NCBI RefSeq assembly: GCF_002135355.1
Contig: NZ_NEGE01000014.1
Span: 53,830 to 117,829 of the forward strand
DNA: 64,000 nucleotides
From: Acinetobacter sp. ANC 4169
GTDB lineage: Bacteria; Pseudomonadota; Gammaproteobacteria; Pseudomonadales; Moraxellaceae
Direction: 5' to 3'
Each line of letters opens with the position of its first letter. The stretch's first letter is position 1. The notes under the pieces were generated by a model. That model was not told where the DNA came from. It searched no databases and saw only the letters and a list, made by a program, of their open reading frames with translations. Below are positions 46,405-56,769 of the stretch, piece by piece. The position numbers and the translations under genes were made by a program.

Positions 46405-49400
46405 ATGAGATCGGATGCAACTTTAGAAACTATTTTCCAGCAAGATATTATTGCGCAAATGCAATCGCATGGTTGGATTGTGGGTTCTGGGCAAGGCTAC
46501 AATTGTGAAAAAGCCCTGTATGAGCAAGACGTACTCGACTTTGTACAAAAGACCCAACAGGTCGAGTGGCAGAAATTTAAAAACATCTTCCCCAATGATA
46601 CCGAACGCCATTTTTTAGATACCGTGGTGGCTCAGCTTAAAAAAGCCGATATCAATGCCACCGATGTTGAATCCCGTAGTTATGGCATATTGGGCATACT
46701 CCGTCATGGCATCAAGACCCGTGGTACACGCTTTTCATTCTGTCAGTTTAAACCTGAACATGGCTTAAACCCTGAACTGAATCAGCGCTATCAGCAAAAT
46801 ATCTGCCGTGTCGTGCCTGAACTGGTGTATAGCCCATACACATCCAAAGCCGAATTAGAGGCAACTGGCAAACAAGCCAAGAAATGGCGGATTGACTTGG
46901 TACTGTTTATCAATGGTTTTCCTGTGGCAACTCTGGAACTCAAGTCCGAGTTTAAACAGGCTGTGCAAAATGCCATGACACAGTACCGGAAAACCCGATT
47001 GCCCAAAGACCCTGAAACCAATAAGCCTGAACCCTTGTTGATGTTTAAACGCGGGGCATTGGTACACTTTGCCGTCAGTCAGTATGAAGTCTATATGGCG
47101 ACGCATTTGAATGGTGACAGCACCTACTTCCTGCCATTTAACAAAGGTACTTCAGCGCAGGGTGCAGGTAATGATGTGCCTGAAGATGTCAATGAATACG
47201 CCACAGGCTATTTATGGAATGAAGTCTTAACCCCGGATAGCTTGCTGAATATTTTGGGTAACTTTATTCATTTACAGATTGAAGAAAAGGAAGACTGGGA
47301 AGGGCGCAAATATAAAAAAGAAAGCCTGATTTTCCCCCGTTATCACCAATGGAAAGTGGTGAATAACTTAGTTCAAGATTCATTGGCAGAAGGTACAGGG
47401 CAAAAATACCTGATTCAGCACAGTGCCGGTTCAGGGAAATCCAACTCGATTGCATGGACGGCGCATCAACTATCCAGTCTCTACGATGCCAACAATAAAA
47501 AGATGTTTGATTCGGTGATTGTGGTGACAGACCGAACCATCCTGGATGCACAGCTACAAGATACCATCTACCAGTTTGAACATGCCGATGGCGTCGTGGG
47601 TCGGATTAACAATAAAGAAGGTGATGGCTCTAAATCCGAGAAACTGGCCAAAGCCTTGGAAATGGCACAGCCGATTATCATCGTCACCATTCAGACCTTC
47701 CCGTTTGTACTGCGTGCCATCGAAAACAGCACAACCCTAAAAGAACGTAAATACGCCGTCATTGCCGATGAAGCACATTCATCCCAAAGTGGTTCCACGG
47801 CGCGTCAGCTCAAAGAAACCCTGATGATTGAAGAGCGTGAAGAAGATGAACAGCTTTCTTCTGAAGATGTACTCGATGCCGTGATGGCATCACGTAAGGG
47901 CAGTGCAAACCTAAGCTTCTATGCCTTTACCGCAACCCCAAAGGATAAAACCTTGCAACTGTTTGGACGCTTGCCCGATCCAAGTATGCCGCCGTCTAAA
48001 ACCAATATTCCTGTGGCATACCATGTCTATTCCATGCGCCAAGCGATTGAAGAAGGCTTTATTCTGGATGTGCTGAAGAATTACACCAACTATAAAGTGA
48101 TCTATAAACTCAAGCAGAAGATCGAAGAAAAAGATACTCAGGTCGATGCCAAGAAAGCCAAGACTAAGCTGAATCAGTGGGTACGCTTACACGATCATAA
48201 TATCTCACAAAAAGTGCATATCATCATTGAGCATTTCAAGAAGAATATTATGGGCTTACTCGGTGGACAAGCCAAAGCCATGGTGGTGACCAGTTCTCGT
48301 AAAGAAGCGGTACGCTATAAACAAGCCTTTGATAAATACATTGCTGAACAAAAGTATGCCAACATTCAAGCGATGGTGGCATTCTCAGGCGATGTAGAAT
48401 TTAATGCCAATGATGCAGACAGTAGCCATCTGTTAGGTCAGAAATTTACTGAAAGCAATATGAATCCAAATCTGAAAGGTCGTGAGATGCGTAAGGCATT
48501 CGACAGTGATGACTTTCAGGTGATGATTGTGGCGAATAAGTTTCAGACCGGTTTTGACCAGCCGAAACTGTGTGCCATGTACGTGGATAAAAAATTGGGT
48601 GGTGTGGAATGCGTACAGACCTTATCGCGATTAAACCGGACCTATCCTGCGAAATCTGAAATAGGCACCTTTGTGCTGGATTTCTTTAACGATCCACAAG
48701 ACATTCTCGATGCTTTCCAACCGTATTATCAAACAGCGGAACTGGCGGATGTATCCAATCCCGATCAGGTTTATGATCTGTTTGAAAAGCTGAAAGCCTC
48801 AGGCATTTTCCTCTGGACTGAGGTAGAACAGTTCGTTGAGGCCTTCTACAGCAAAAATAAATCCAGTGCAGCCCTCGCAAACATCTGTAAGCCAGCTTTA
48901 CAACGCTGGCAGCATCGTTATAAACAAGCCATCAATGATTATGATGTCACCAAGAACCGTTTAGAGATTACCAAGCGAACTGGTGAGCCTGTATTGATTG
49001 CCAATGCTGAAAATGAATTTGCAGAAGCGAAGAAAGCCCGTGATGCGCTGGAAATCTTCAAAAAGGATTTAGGCAGTTTCACCCGGTTCTATGAATTTAT
49101 GTCTCAGATCGTGGAATATGACGATCAAGAACTTGAGAAGCTGAGTCTTTTTGCGCGTAACTTACGCCCAATGCTGCGTGAACAAGCTGCGGATGAAGAT
49201 GAGATCGATCTGAGCAATGTGGCGATGAGCCATTACCGCTTGTCTAAGCTTCGTCAGCAGGATATTCAGCTTAAAGCAGACAGTACTGAGCATAAACTTG
49301 AACCTGGGAATGACTTGGGTACAGCCAAGGCGAAAGACAAGAAAGAAGACTTCCTGTCAGTGATTTTAAGCCGTGTGAATGAAATCTTTATCACGGATAA

Positions 49401-49665
49401 GCTGACAGATAAAGACATGATTAATTATGTTCATACCGTAGCGGATAAGATGTCTGAAAACATACGGATGATGAAGCAGATTCAAAACAATACCCGTGAA
49501 CAAGCGATGCTCGGTGAGTTTGATACGGCGCTTGATGACGCCGTCTTGGATAGCAATGATGCTCATACTGAGCAAATGACACAGCTGATGAGTGATCCTG
49601 CAAAGATGCGACAGTTTGCGCACATTATTTATGATGTGTTGGTTAATAGAGAACGAGATTTATAA
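46405..49665 (+). CDS. hsdR: Type I restriction endonuclease and translocase subunit
   Basis: A 1086-residue protein. The N-terminal PD-(D/E)xK nuclease has RIDLVLFINGFPVATLELK (Asp, then E-x-K) near residues 160-175. The helicase motor has Walker A SAGSGKSNS (~340), DEAH (~455), and TATPKD, with helicase C-terminal motifs QTGFDQP and LSRLNRTYP. The C-terminal ~250 residues are a helical HsdM-binding region. It uses ATP to translocate and cut unmodified DNA. The GGGG ribosome-binding site is ~5 nt before the ATG. Confidence 0.95.
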   Translation: MRSDATLETIFQQDIIAQMQSHGWIVGSGQGYNCEKALYEQDVLDFVQKTQQVEWQKFKNIFPNDTERHFLDTVVAQLKKADINATDVESRSYGILGILRHGIKTRGTRFSFCQFKPEHGLNPELNQRYQQNICRVVPELVYSPYTSKAELEATGKQAKKWRIDLVLFINGFPVATLELKSEFKQAVQNAMTQYRKTRLPKDPETNKPEPLLMFKRGALVHFAVSQYEVYMATHLNGDSTYFLPFNKGTSAQGAGNDVPEDVNEYATGYLWNEVLTPDSLLNILGNFIHLQIEEKEDWEGRKYKKESLIFPRYHQWKVVNNLVQDSLAEGTGQKYLIQHSAGSGKSNSIAWTAHQLSSLYDANNKKMFDSVIVVTDRTILDAQLQDTIYQFEHADGVVGRINNKEGDGSKSEKLAKALEMAQPIIIVTIQTFPFVLRAIENSTTLKERKYAVIADEAHSSQSGSTARQLKETLMIEEREEDEQLSSEDVLDAVMASRKGSANLSFYAFTATPKDKTLQLFGRLPDPSMPPSKTNIPVAYHVYSMRQAIEEGFILDVLKNYTNYKVIYKLKQKIEEKDTQVDAKKAKTKLNQWVRLHDHNISQKVHIIIEHFKKNIMGLLGGQAKAMVVTSSRKEAVRYKQAFDKYIAEQKYANIQAMVAFSGDVEFNANDADSSHLLGQKFTESNMNPNLKGREMRKAFDSDDFQVMIVANKFQTGFDQPKLCAMYVDKKLGGVECVQTLSRLNRTYPAKSEIGTFVLDFFNDPQDILDAFQPYYQTAELADVSNPDQVYDLFEKLKASGIFLWTEVEQFVEAFYSKNKSSAALANICKPALQRWQHRYKQAINDYDVTKNRLEITKRTGEPVLIANAENEFAEAKKARDALEIFKKDLGSFTRFYEFMSQIVEYDDQELEKLSLFARNLRPMLREQAADEDEIDLSNVAMSHYRLSKLRQQDIQLKADSTEHKLEPGNDLGTAKAKDKKEDFLSVILSRVNEIFITDKLTDKDMINYVHTVADKMSENIRMMKQIQNNTREQAMLGEFDTALDDAVLDSNDAHTEQMTQLMSDPAKMRQFAHIIYDVLVNRERDL

Positions 49666-49712
49666 ACATTTCGATGTGTAGCAGATAATTTATTTAAATA
49701 TTTGGGGTTATA

Positions 49713-52385
49713 GTGGAAAAATTTACGTGGATTAAAACTTTTGAGCAAATTTCAGAATGGTTGTTAAGTTATGAAGAAAATCAAAGCTATTTAGTAAGTG
49801 TTTTAAAAAAAATTGGAATTGAAGGGGGGCTTTTAGATTATGAACTTGAGGAAAAATATCTTGAGGTCAAAGCTGAAAAAGACAAAGAGGCGAAAAAAGA
49901 ACTTATAACAAAAAATACAGTTCCTTTGAATGAGATAGACCCTTTTACTTTTATTTCATTAATACTCAAAAATTCAAAATATGAAAATTTAATTAAACTT
50001 CTTTCTAATTTAAAGGAAGAAATAGCCGAATTACACTTGCCATCAGATTTTAAGGGCGTACCGACTCCTAATCCTCAAGGCTCGTGGTTTTTTGCTTTTA
50101 AGTATGAGAGAGATGAGAATGATATAAAAGTTTTATGGAATTTATTTAAAGCTATTCATAGGAAAGAAGATATTGAAGATAAGTTTAATGCTGCATTAGA
50201 AGTAAAATATACTGCTTTGGCATCATTAACACAGATGTTATTTGTATTCTTTCCAACGGACTTTTTTCCAGTGGATGGCCAAACGAAAGAATGGCTTGCA
50301 TACCAAGACTTGGTTTATAAGAATATAAAATGGAATGAATACGCAAATTTAATAAATATACTTAAAAAAAATTACAAAACAGATTTTCCACGACTATCTC
50401 ACACATGTTGGTTTATTAATCAATGGTTGTTTGATAAGGAAACTGCTGAGGAATTACTTTCAATAAGATTAAATAGAATCACAGATGGTGTTGAATATAT
50501 TAAAGGTTTTATAACTAATGATGGAAAACAAATCGCTTTAGAGGTAAGTAATAAATCTAATAATTTTAATATTATTTTTGAAGAAAAAATTCCGGATAAC
50601 TTTGATTTAAAGTACGAGTTTAGAAAAGTTGGTAATGCTAATCTAGAAGGACATGCTCCTAATTTAGCAAATAAAGATGTATGTGTTATTAGAACAAGTA
50701 AAAATTTTGACTGGTATGACTTTTTGCTTATTTTGGATTGGTATGAAGGTTCAACAGTAATGTCTTTACCAAGTAATAATTCAACTGAAATTATGGATGA
50801 GAGCAGAAAAATGGCAAAGATCAATGAACCTTTAAATCAAATCCTTTCTGGTCCTCCTGGCACTGGTAAAACTTATGCTACTACCGAACTCGCTGTTCAA
50901 ATTGCAGTTCCAGAATGGTATGCATATTTAGAGATAGAAAATGAAAATGATCGACATGAAACGATCAAGGCTAAATATGATGAGCTGATCCAAAAAAAAC
51001 AAATTGCATTTACAACGTTCCATCAAAGCTTTGCTTATGAAGATTTTATTGAAGGTTTAAAAGCATATATCCCAGATAATCAAGATAAGATCGCTTATAA
51101 AGTTGAAGATGGTGTGTTCAAGCAAATTTCATTAGCTGCGGAAAGATCACAAGGTATTGTTCAAAAAACAGATATAGGTCTGAATGATGCGCCTAAAATA
51201 TGGAAAATATCCCTTGGAGAACGTTGGGATTTAGAGCGTAGACAGCACTATTTTAAGAATCAACAAGCACGTATAGGTTGGAGTGCAACTGGTGACTTAA
51301 GTGAAGAGCGTAGTGAACAAGAGAGAGATTATTTCGAAAAACTGAAGTCTAATGCACTTTCAACTTTATTTGATTTTAGTGAGCGAATGAGTGTTGGTGA
51401 TGTAGTTCTTTGCTTAAAGGATCAATCAACTGTCCAGGCAATTGGTATAATAAATTCAGATTACTATTTTGATAAAAAAGCATCTCAGGAAGACGAAGAT
51501 TTTGCTCATGTTCGAAATGTAAATTGGCTTGCTACAGATATCGACTTTAATATTTTAACTTTAAATCATAATAAAAAATTAACTCTTAAAACTGTATACG
51601 AACTCTATAGAATGAGTTGGTCTAAAATTGTTGAAGAGCTTAAACTTCAGAAAATTGAGATAGATGGTGTTACAAATACAGATTTAGAAAAGAATGAGAA
51701 CCTTAATTATGTCCTAATTATGGATGAAATTAATCGAGGAAATATTTCTAAAATTTTTGGTGAGCTTATTACGTTAATTGAAGATGATAAGCGTAGTGGG
51801 AAAAAGGATGCACGGGAGTTAATGCTTCCTTATTCTAAAGATTTGTTTAGTGTTCCATCTAATTTATATCTTATAGGTACAATGAATACAGCAGATAAGT
51901 CTTTAACACAATTAGATTTAGCTTTACGCCGTCGTTTCGAATTTAAAGAAGTTTTACCAAATCCAAAAGTATTAGAATCGGCGAATCAATATGGTATTGA
52001 TGTTGTACAAATACTTTCAAAAATTAATGAACGTATTCAATGTTTAAAAGGAAAAGAATTTCAAATAGGGCATAGCTACTTTATGCCTCTATGTAAACAA
52101 TTCGATGATGAAAGTGAATATATTGGGACATTGCAACGTATTTTTAAAAATAAAATTCTGCCTCTTTTGCAAGAATATTTCTTTAGTAATCTAGCCCAAA
52201 TTGGTTTGATCCTAAACGATAATCCTGCGGATGAAGTTGCAAAAAGAATTATTGAAGATATTGGTCAGAAGGAATCATTGTTTCCATTTGCTGAAAATAC
52301 ACTTAAAGTAAATCCTATGAATATGATTAAGTTAAATGTGGATTGCTTTAATTCATTAAAGCGTTTTCAGCAGATCTACCAATGA
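49713..52385 (+). CDS. McrB-type AAA+ GTPase with an insertion between Walker motifs
   Basis: An 890-residue subunit of a modification-dependent restriction system. Residues ~1-360 are a DNA-recognition and linker region without a clear family. The AAA+ domain has Walker A GPPGTGKT (~380), Walker B LIMDEINRGN (~668), and the McrB signature MNTADKS (~722). Between Walker A and B an extra ~190 residues (about 480-650) have an EVE/PUA-like look (KIWKISLGERWD, GDVVLCLKD, FAHVRNVNWLATD). E. coli McrB has only ~100 residues there. It starts at a GTG with GGGG upstream and is coupled to mcrC by a 4-bp overlap. Confidence 0.85.
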   Translation: MEKFTWIKTFEQISEWLLSYEENQSYLVSVLKKIGIEGGLLDYELEEKYLEVKAEKDKEAKKELITKNTVPLNEIDPFTFISLILKNSKYENLIKLLSNLKEEIAELHLPSDFKGVPTPNPQGSWFFAFKYERDENDIKVLWNLFKAIHRKEDIEDKFNAALEVKYTALASLTQMLFVFFPTDFFPVDGQTKEWLAYQDLVYKNIKWNEYANLINILKKNYKTDFPRLSHTCWFINQWLFDKETAEELLSIRLNRITDGVEYIKGFITNDGKQIALEVSNKSNNFNIIFEEKIPDNFDLKYEFRKVGNANLEGHAPNLANKDVCVIRTSKNFDWYDFLLILDWYEGSTVMSLPSNNSTEIMDESRKMAKINEPLNQILSGPPGTGKTYATTELAVQIAVPEWYAYLEIENENDRHETIKAKYDELIQKKQIAFTTFHQSFAYEDFIEGLKAYIPDNQDKIAYKVEDGVFKQISLAAERSQGIVQKTDIGLNDAPKIWKISLGERWDLERRQHYFKNQQARIGWSATGDLSEERSEQERDYFEKLKSNALSTLFDFSERMSVGDVVLCLKDQSTVQAIGIINSDYYFDKKASQEDEDFAHVRNVNWLATDIDFNILTLNHNKKLTLKTVYELYRMSWSKIVEELKLQKIEIDGVTNTDLEKNENLNYVLIMDEINRGNISKIFGELITLIEDDKRSGKKDARELMLPYSKDLFSVPSNLYLIGTMNTADKSLTQLDLALRRRFEFKEVLPNPKVLESANQYGIDVVQILSKINERIQCLKGKEFQIGHSYFMPLCKQFDDESEYIGTLQRIFKNKILPLLQEYFFSNLAQIGLILNDNPADEVAKRIIEDIGQKESLFPFAENTLKVNPMNMIKLNVDCFNSLKRFQQIYQ

Positions 52386-53677
52386 TGATTACAGTAACAG
52401 AGTATGCAGAACTGCAGTCTTATAATAAGGCTGCAATTTCTAATACGAAGAAAGCATATGTCAGCCAAGAAACGCTTGATTGGCTTATTGATAATTATCA
52501 AGATTGGAAACCTGACGAAACCGATGCTGAACCTGTTTTAACAGACTTTAAAAAGAATAGTTTTAAGTTAGGGGCTTATGTTGGCTATATTCAGAGTCCG
52601 TTTAACGGCGAACAAATTCAGATTTATCCCAAAATTGAAATTGGTAACGGTTCGATAGCTGAGTCTAAAGCGATACTCAAAAAAATGCTTGAAGCAGTAT
52701 ATGATCTAAATGCTAAAGAGTTATCAGAAGCTGATTTAGATCATCAAGAATTGCCTCTTCATGAGTGGATTATTACTAAATTTTTAGGAGAATTAGAACA
52801 ACTTCTTCATATAGGCTTTAAGCGGGATTATGAGCTGATCCAGGATGAGCAATCTTTTGTTAAAGGACGATTGTTAGTTGATAAGCAAATGCGCAGAGGT
52901 CCTGGCCAAGAAGCAATCTTTGATCTTGAATATGATGATTTTTTATTTAATGGTGTAGAAAATCGCTTAATAAAAACAGCATTGAATTATGTGTTAGAAC
53001 TTACGAGAAGTGAGCAATCGCTACTCATGGCATATGATTTTTCTGTGCTGCTTGAAAGTATTCCTGAATTATTGAATCCGAACGATTATATAAATAAATG
53101 GAGAGAAGATAGGCTTTTAAGTCACTATATGGGAATTAAACCATGGTGTGAAATCATTTTGACTCATATTAGTCCATCATTTCAGCACGGGCTACATAGA
53201 GGGATTTCTTTATTATTTTCAATGCCTCATCTCTTTGAAAAGTATGTAGCTAAATTAATAGAAATAAGACCTGCAAATAAATTGTATCTACAACCTAGTC
53301 AAAGAACATTGATTGAGCATGAACCGAAAGAAGCTAAAAGACAGCATTGGTTTAAATTAGAGCCAGATATGGCTATTAGAGAAGGAATAGATTTCAAAGT
53401 TATTGTTGATACTAAATGGAAATTAATTAATCAAAATAAGAAAACATCCCAAGAGAAGTACGGTATTAGCCAAGCTGATCTTTATCAAATGTTTGCTTAT
53501 GGACATAAATATTTAAATGCTTCAGGAAAGATTGTTCTCATATATCCGATGCATTCCAATTTCACTGTACCTTTACCAATATTTCATTTTTCAGATCAAC
53601 TTTCTTTGTATGTGATTCCTTGTGATTTATTGAAGGAAAAGTTAGTACATGAAAATTTAATTGAACAGATAATCTAA
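52382..53677 (+). CDS. mcrC: McrC-type nuclease subunit
   Basis: A 431-residue partner of McrB. The N-terminal domain (residues ~1-150) stimulates the GTPase. The C-terminal PD-(D/E)xK nuclease shows LEPDMAIREG and KVIVDTKWKL (Asp, then T-K-W-K), followed by QADLYQMFAYGHKYL. Together they cut DNA carrying modified cytosines. It starts within the last bases of the McrB-type gene (ATGA). Confidence 0.92.
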   Translation: MMITVTEYAELQSYNKAAISNTKKAYVSQETLDWLIDNYQDWKPDETDAEPVLTDFKKNSFKLGAYVGYIQSPFNGEQIQIYPKIEIGNGSIAESKAILKKMLEAVYDLNAKELSEADLDHQELPLHEWIITKFLGELEQLLHIGFKRDYELIQDEQSFVKGRLLVDKQMRRGPGQEAIFDLEYDDFLFNGVENRLIKTALNYVLELTRSEQSLLMAYDFSVLLESIPELLNPNDYINKWREDRLLSHYMGIKPWCEIILTHISPSFQHGLHRGISLLFSMPHLFEKYVAKLIEIRPANKLYLQPSQRTLIEHEPKEAKRQHWFKLEPDMAIREGIDFKVIVDTKWKLINQNKKTSQEKYGISQADLYQMFAYGHKYLNASGKIVLIYPMHSNFTVPLPIFHFSDQLSLYVIPCDLLKEKLVHENLIEQII

Positions 53678-53923
53678 TAAGAGAATTCGAATTAAGAGTG
53701 TTTTAAAGCAGAAAACAAATCCAGAATTATTAGATAAGGCAAAGGTGAATATTTTTAAAAAATTAAGATCATATTCTAGTTAGGTATTTGATAGGCCTAT
53801 TATTTTAGCTCTTGGCTAGGCTACGAGCTAAAGTGATTTAGGGACATGTTAGCTTAAATTCGAACCTTAGTATTAATTTTTTTTGTGATATATTGCACAT
53901 AATTATTTAATAAAAATCAACTT

Positions 53924-53929
53924 TATAAT
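53924..53929 (+). promoter_or_regulatory. Candidate -10 element of the Zorya operon
   Basis: A consensus TATAAT 19 bp before the zorA GTG. A TTGCAC 25 bp upstream is too far away for a standard -35, so the -35 is weak or an activator is needed. The 270-bp gap after mcrC makes a separate promoter likely. Confidence 0.4.
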
Positions 53930-53947
53930 AGTTGAAGGGGAACGGTT

Positions 53948-56014
53948 GTGAATTTTTTAGCTATTGCAGCATTTTTGCAAAGTTATTTTATTATCCCAGG
54001 TCTTATGGGAATATTTGTCGCTGTAATTAGCTATAGGTTCTACATAAAATATATTAAACCAGCAAAACAGCTTGATACTCAATTAGGCGATGCCATAAAA
54101 GCTTTAAAGAAAGTTGAACAGCAACCTAATGTTAATACTCATGCTTTAGATCATGTTTTTGAAAATAGTATTCCATTAAAACATGCATGGTTAAATTACA
54201 AACATTCTTTCCATGATAGCTATGAAGTTGTCGATGGCGCAGATGTTTTAAAAGCATCTCGTGCGACTATATCGAGTGATATTTTTTTCTCGCAATCGGT
54301 TATTGTTGATACTCCACTAAGAGTTGAATTTTATAAACATCTTCCCGGGATTATCACGGGTGTCGGCATTATTGCTACATTTGCAGGCTTACTGTGCGGA
54401 TTATTAGCTTTTGATCCAGCAGGTAATCCTGAAAAAGTGCAAGATAGTCTTGGATTACTCTTAGGTGGTGTGAGTGAAGCCTTTATGGCATCTGCATTGG
54501 CTATTGCTACAGCAATGTTAATTACATGGCGTGAGAAATCGTGGTTAAGACAGTGTTATGCTCAGTTGGAAATGTTAACAACAGAGATAGATGATTTCTT
54601 TGAATCTGATGATACCGGTGAGGAATATTTAGCGAAATTACTGAAATCATCGCAAGCAAATGAAACGAATGCACGTCAGTTGAAAGATAGTTTAGTCAAT
54701 GAACTAAAAGTAATGATGACTAACTTGGTTGATGAAAATAAAAAGAATCAAATGGCTTTTACATCACAATTAACTGATAGCTATGCCAAAACAAGCAAAG
54801 ATATGGCTGATCAAATAGGTCAGTCTATTTCCGATAATTTACAAGCACCATTAGAGAAAATTGCGTCAAGTGTACAGCAGGTCAGTGGTGATCAAAGTTC
54901 TGCTGTCCAAGAGTTAATGACAGATGTACTCACTGCATTTATGACCAAACTAGAATCAACATTTGGTACTCAAATGAATGGTATGAGTGAGATGATGACT
55001 CAATCAGTATCTGCAATGAGAGAGATGCAATTAGGATTCACTCAATTAATTACTGATATGAAAGTGAATAGTGAAAATTCGACAAAAAGCTTAGAAAACC
55101 AAATGTCTAAAATGATTGAGGATATTCAGCAAAAGCAAAATGCGATGTCCGATCAAATGAATTCAATGGTCGAACACTTGTCTAAGGGTGCAGAAAAAAT
55201 TGGAGAACAGGGACAATATGCGATTGAACAATTAAATGGGAAAGTTTCTGAGCTGATTGGACATATGGGCGGAACTATGTCGGGTGTGATGGCGGATATT
55301 GCTAAACAGCGTATAGAGCAAGATCGTACAATTGCGGATAATCAGCATAAGTTACATGAACAATCTTCAATCCTAATTGATAGTCTTGGGGTAGAGATCA
55401 AAGAATTAATCGTGCATAGTCAAAATGCAGTTGAATCTTATAAAAACAATATTCAAAAGCTCACTCAGGTGACGACTGATAGTATTACAGGAATGAACAA
55501 CGGCGCAGAAAAAATGCGTATAGCTTCGGAACAATTTAATATAGCTGGTACTTCACTTATTAGTGTCACAGATAAAACATCACAATTGATCTCAGAAGTA
55601 ACCACTACATCTACTCATCTGACTAGTGCAAGCAATAATCTTATTTCGTTATTGAGTGATTATAAAAATTCTCAGGATAGCGTTAATAAGGCGATCAGTA
55701 CGCTTGAGGGGCTGATTAAACAAGCGCAATCTGAAGCCGGTATGAATACTAAAATGCTTGAGGATATGAATCAAATGACAACAGCATTGAATCAAGTAAA
55801 AAAAGAGATGCAAGACTATCTTGAACAAGTCAGTGATGTGTTGGTGAAGAGTTTTGATAGCTTCGGGGCATCGGTTGAGACGAGTCTGAACCATTCTTTA
55901 GGTATATATGATAATACGCTTGACCAAGCAGTTAAGCGTCTTTCAAGTGGTGTAGAAGGCTTAGGTAGCTTTGTTGAAGATCTTGAAGATATCGTTAGAC
56001 AAAAGAAAAACTAA
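53948..56014 (+). CDS. zorA: Zorya defence system membrane motor subunit ZorA
   Basis: A 688-residue MotA/ExbB-like protein. Membrane segments lie at about residues 8-28, 133-155 (GVGIIATFAGLLCGLLAF) and 171-197 (LLGGVSEAFMASALAIATAM). The C-terminal ~450 residues form a very long helical tail (repeating QMN/MSE/QLT patterns), the cytoplasmic stalk known in ZorA. ZorA5-ZorB2 motors couple ion flow to signalling through this tail. It starts at a GTG with GGGG 7 nt upstream and is first in the zorABCD operon. Confidence 0.93.
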   Translation: MNFLAIAAFLQSYFIIPGLMGIFVAVISYRFYIKYIKPAKQLDTQLGDAIKALKKVEQQPNVNTHALDHVFENSIPLKHAWLNYKHSFHDSYEVVDGADVLKASRATISSDIFFSQSVIVDTPLRVEFYKHLPGIITGVGIIATFAGLLCGLLAFDPAGNPEKVQDSLGLLLGGVSEAFMASALAIATAMLITWREKSWLRQCYAQLEMLTTEIDDFFESDDTGEEYLAKLLKSSQANETNARQLKDSLVNELKVMMTNLVDENKKNQMAFTSQLTDSYAKTSKDMADQIGQSISDNLQAPLEKIASSVQQVSGDQSSAVQELMTDVLTAFMTKLESTFGTQMNGMSEMMTQSVSAMREMQLGFTQLITDMKVNSENSTKSLENQMSKMIEDIQQKQNAMSDQMNSMVEHLSKGAEKIGEQGQYAIEQLNGKVSELIGHMGGTMSGVMADIAKQRIEQDRTIADNQHKLHEQSSILIDSLGVEIKELIVHSQNAVESYKNNIQKLTQVTTDSITGMNNGAEKMRIASEQFNIAGTSLISVTDKTSQLISEVTTTSTHLTSASNNLISLLSDYKNSQDSVNKAISTLEGLIKQAQSEAGMNTKMLEDMNQMTTALNQVKKEMQDYLEQVSDVLVKSFDSFGASVETSLNHSLGIYDNTLDQAVKRLSSGVEGLGSFVEDLEDIVRQKKN

Positions 56015-56032
56015 GTCTGGAGTACATGAGCA

Positions 56033-56764
56033 ATGCTAGGTAATCGGTACTCTAAAAAGGCACGTCCTAAAGATGAAGGTGAAAAACCTTTTTGGATTTC
56101 TTTTGCGGACTTAATGACAGCATTAATGACTTTATTTCTCGTTGTTATGGCTGTATCACTCATGATCGTCACTAAAAAGATTAATGAGGCTACTCAAGCT
56201 GAAGATCAAAGAAGTGCAGAAATTTTAAATATTTGTCAGAGTATCAAGCACAGTGTCAAATTGAAAGATGCAGGCATTGAAGTTGATTGTAAAAATAACC
56301 GCATTAATTTTGGTGAAGCTGGTCGTTTTTCACATAATGATTATCGTTTAAATGAGGTGGGTCGTAATCGTCTAAATACTATTGTGCCAATTATTCTTGA
56401 AGAAGCAAATAACCCACAAGGTGAAAAATGGTTTAAGCAAATAGTGATTGAAGGCTTTACAGATACAGATGGTTCATATCTATATAATTTAAACTTGAGT
56501 TTGCGTCGTTCAGAATGGGTGATGTGTAGTTTACTTGATCCTAAATTTAGTTCAGGCCTAACTTTAACTGAACAGCAAAAAAACCAGGTTAAGCAATTAT
56601 TCTTGGCGGGGGGGGTGTCTTTTAACTCGGCTAAAGATAGTAAGGAAGCATCTCGCCGTGTTGAATTGAGAATGCAGTTTTATGGCTTAAAAGAAAAAGA
56701 AAGTGCAGAGCCTCAACCTCATTTTGTTTCAGCGCCGATTGAAACATGCCAATTGACGCGGTGA
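56033..56764 (+). CDS. zorB: Zorya defence system peptidoglycan-binding stator subunit ZorB
   Basis: A 243-residue MotB/OmpA-like protein. It has one membrane helix (about 22-47) that carries the proton-binding Asp in FADLMTALM (D26), then a periplasmic OmpA-type peptidoglycan-binding domain (IEGFTDTDGSYLYNLNLSLRRS, ASRRVELRMQF). With ZorA it forms the motor. The gene contains a run of eight G at 56608-56615 inside the codons for LAGGVSF. It is followed directly by zorC. Confidence 0.93.
   Translation: MLGNRYSKKARPKDEGEKPFWISFADLMTALMTLFLVVMAVSLMIVTKKINEATQAEDQRSAEILNICQSIKHSVKLKDAGIEVDCKNNRINFGEAGRFSHNDYRLNEVGRNRLNTIVPIILEEANNPQGEKWFKQIVIEGFTDTDGSYLYNLNLSLRRSEWVMCSLLDPKFSSGLTLTEQQKNQVKQLFLAGGVSFNSAKDSKEASRRVELRMQFYGLKEKESAEPQPHFVSAPIETCQLTR
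56608..56615 (+). repeat. 8-G homopolymer tract in zorB
   Basis: Eight consecutive G inside the coding region (codons for A-G-G-V). A slip of one base would truncate the OmpA domain. Confidence 0.9.
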
Positions 56765-56769
56765 TATCT

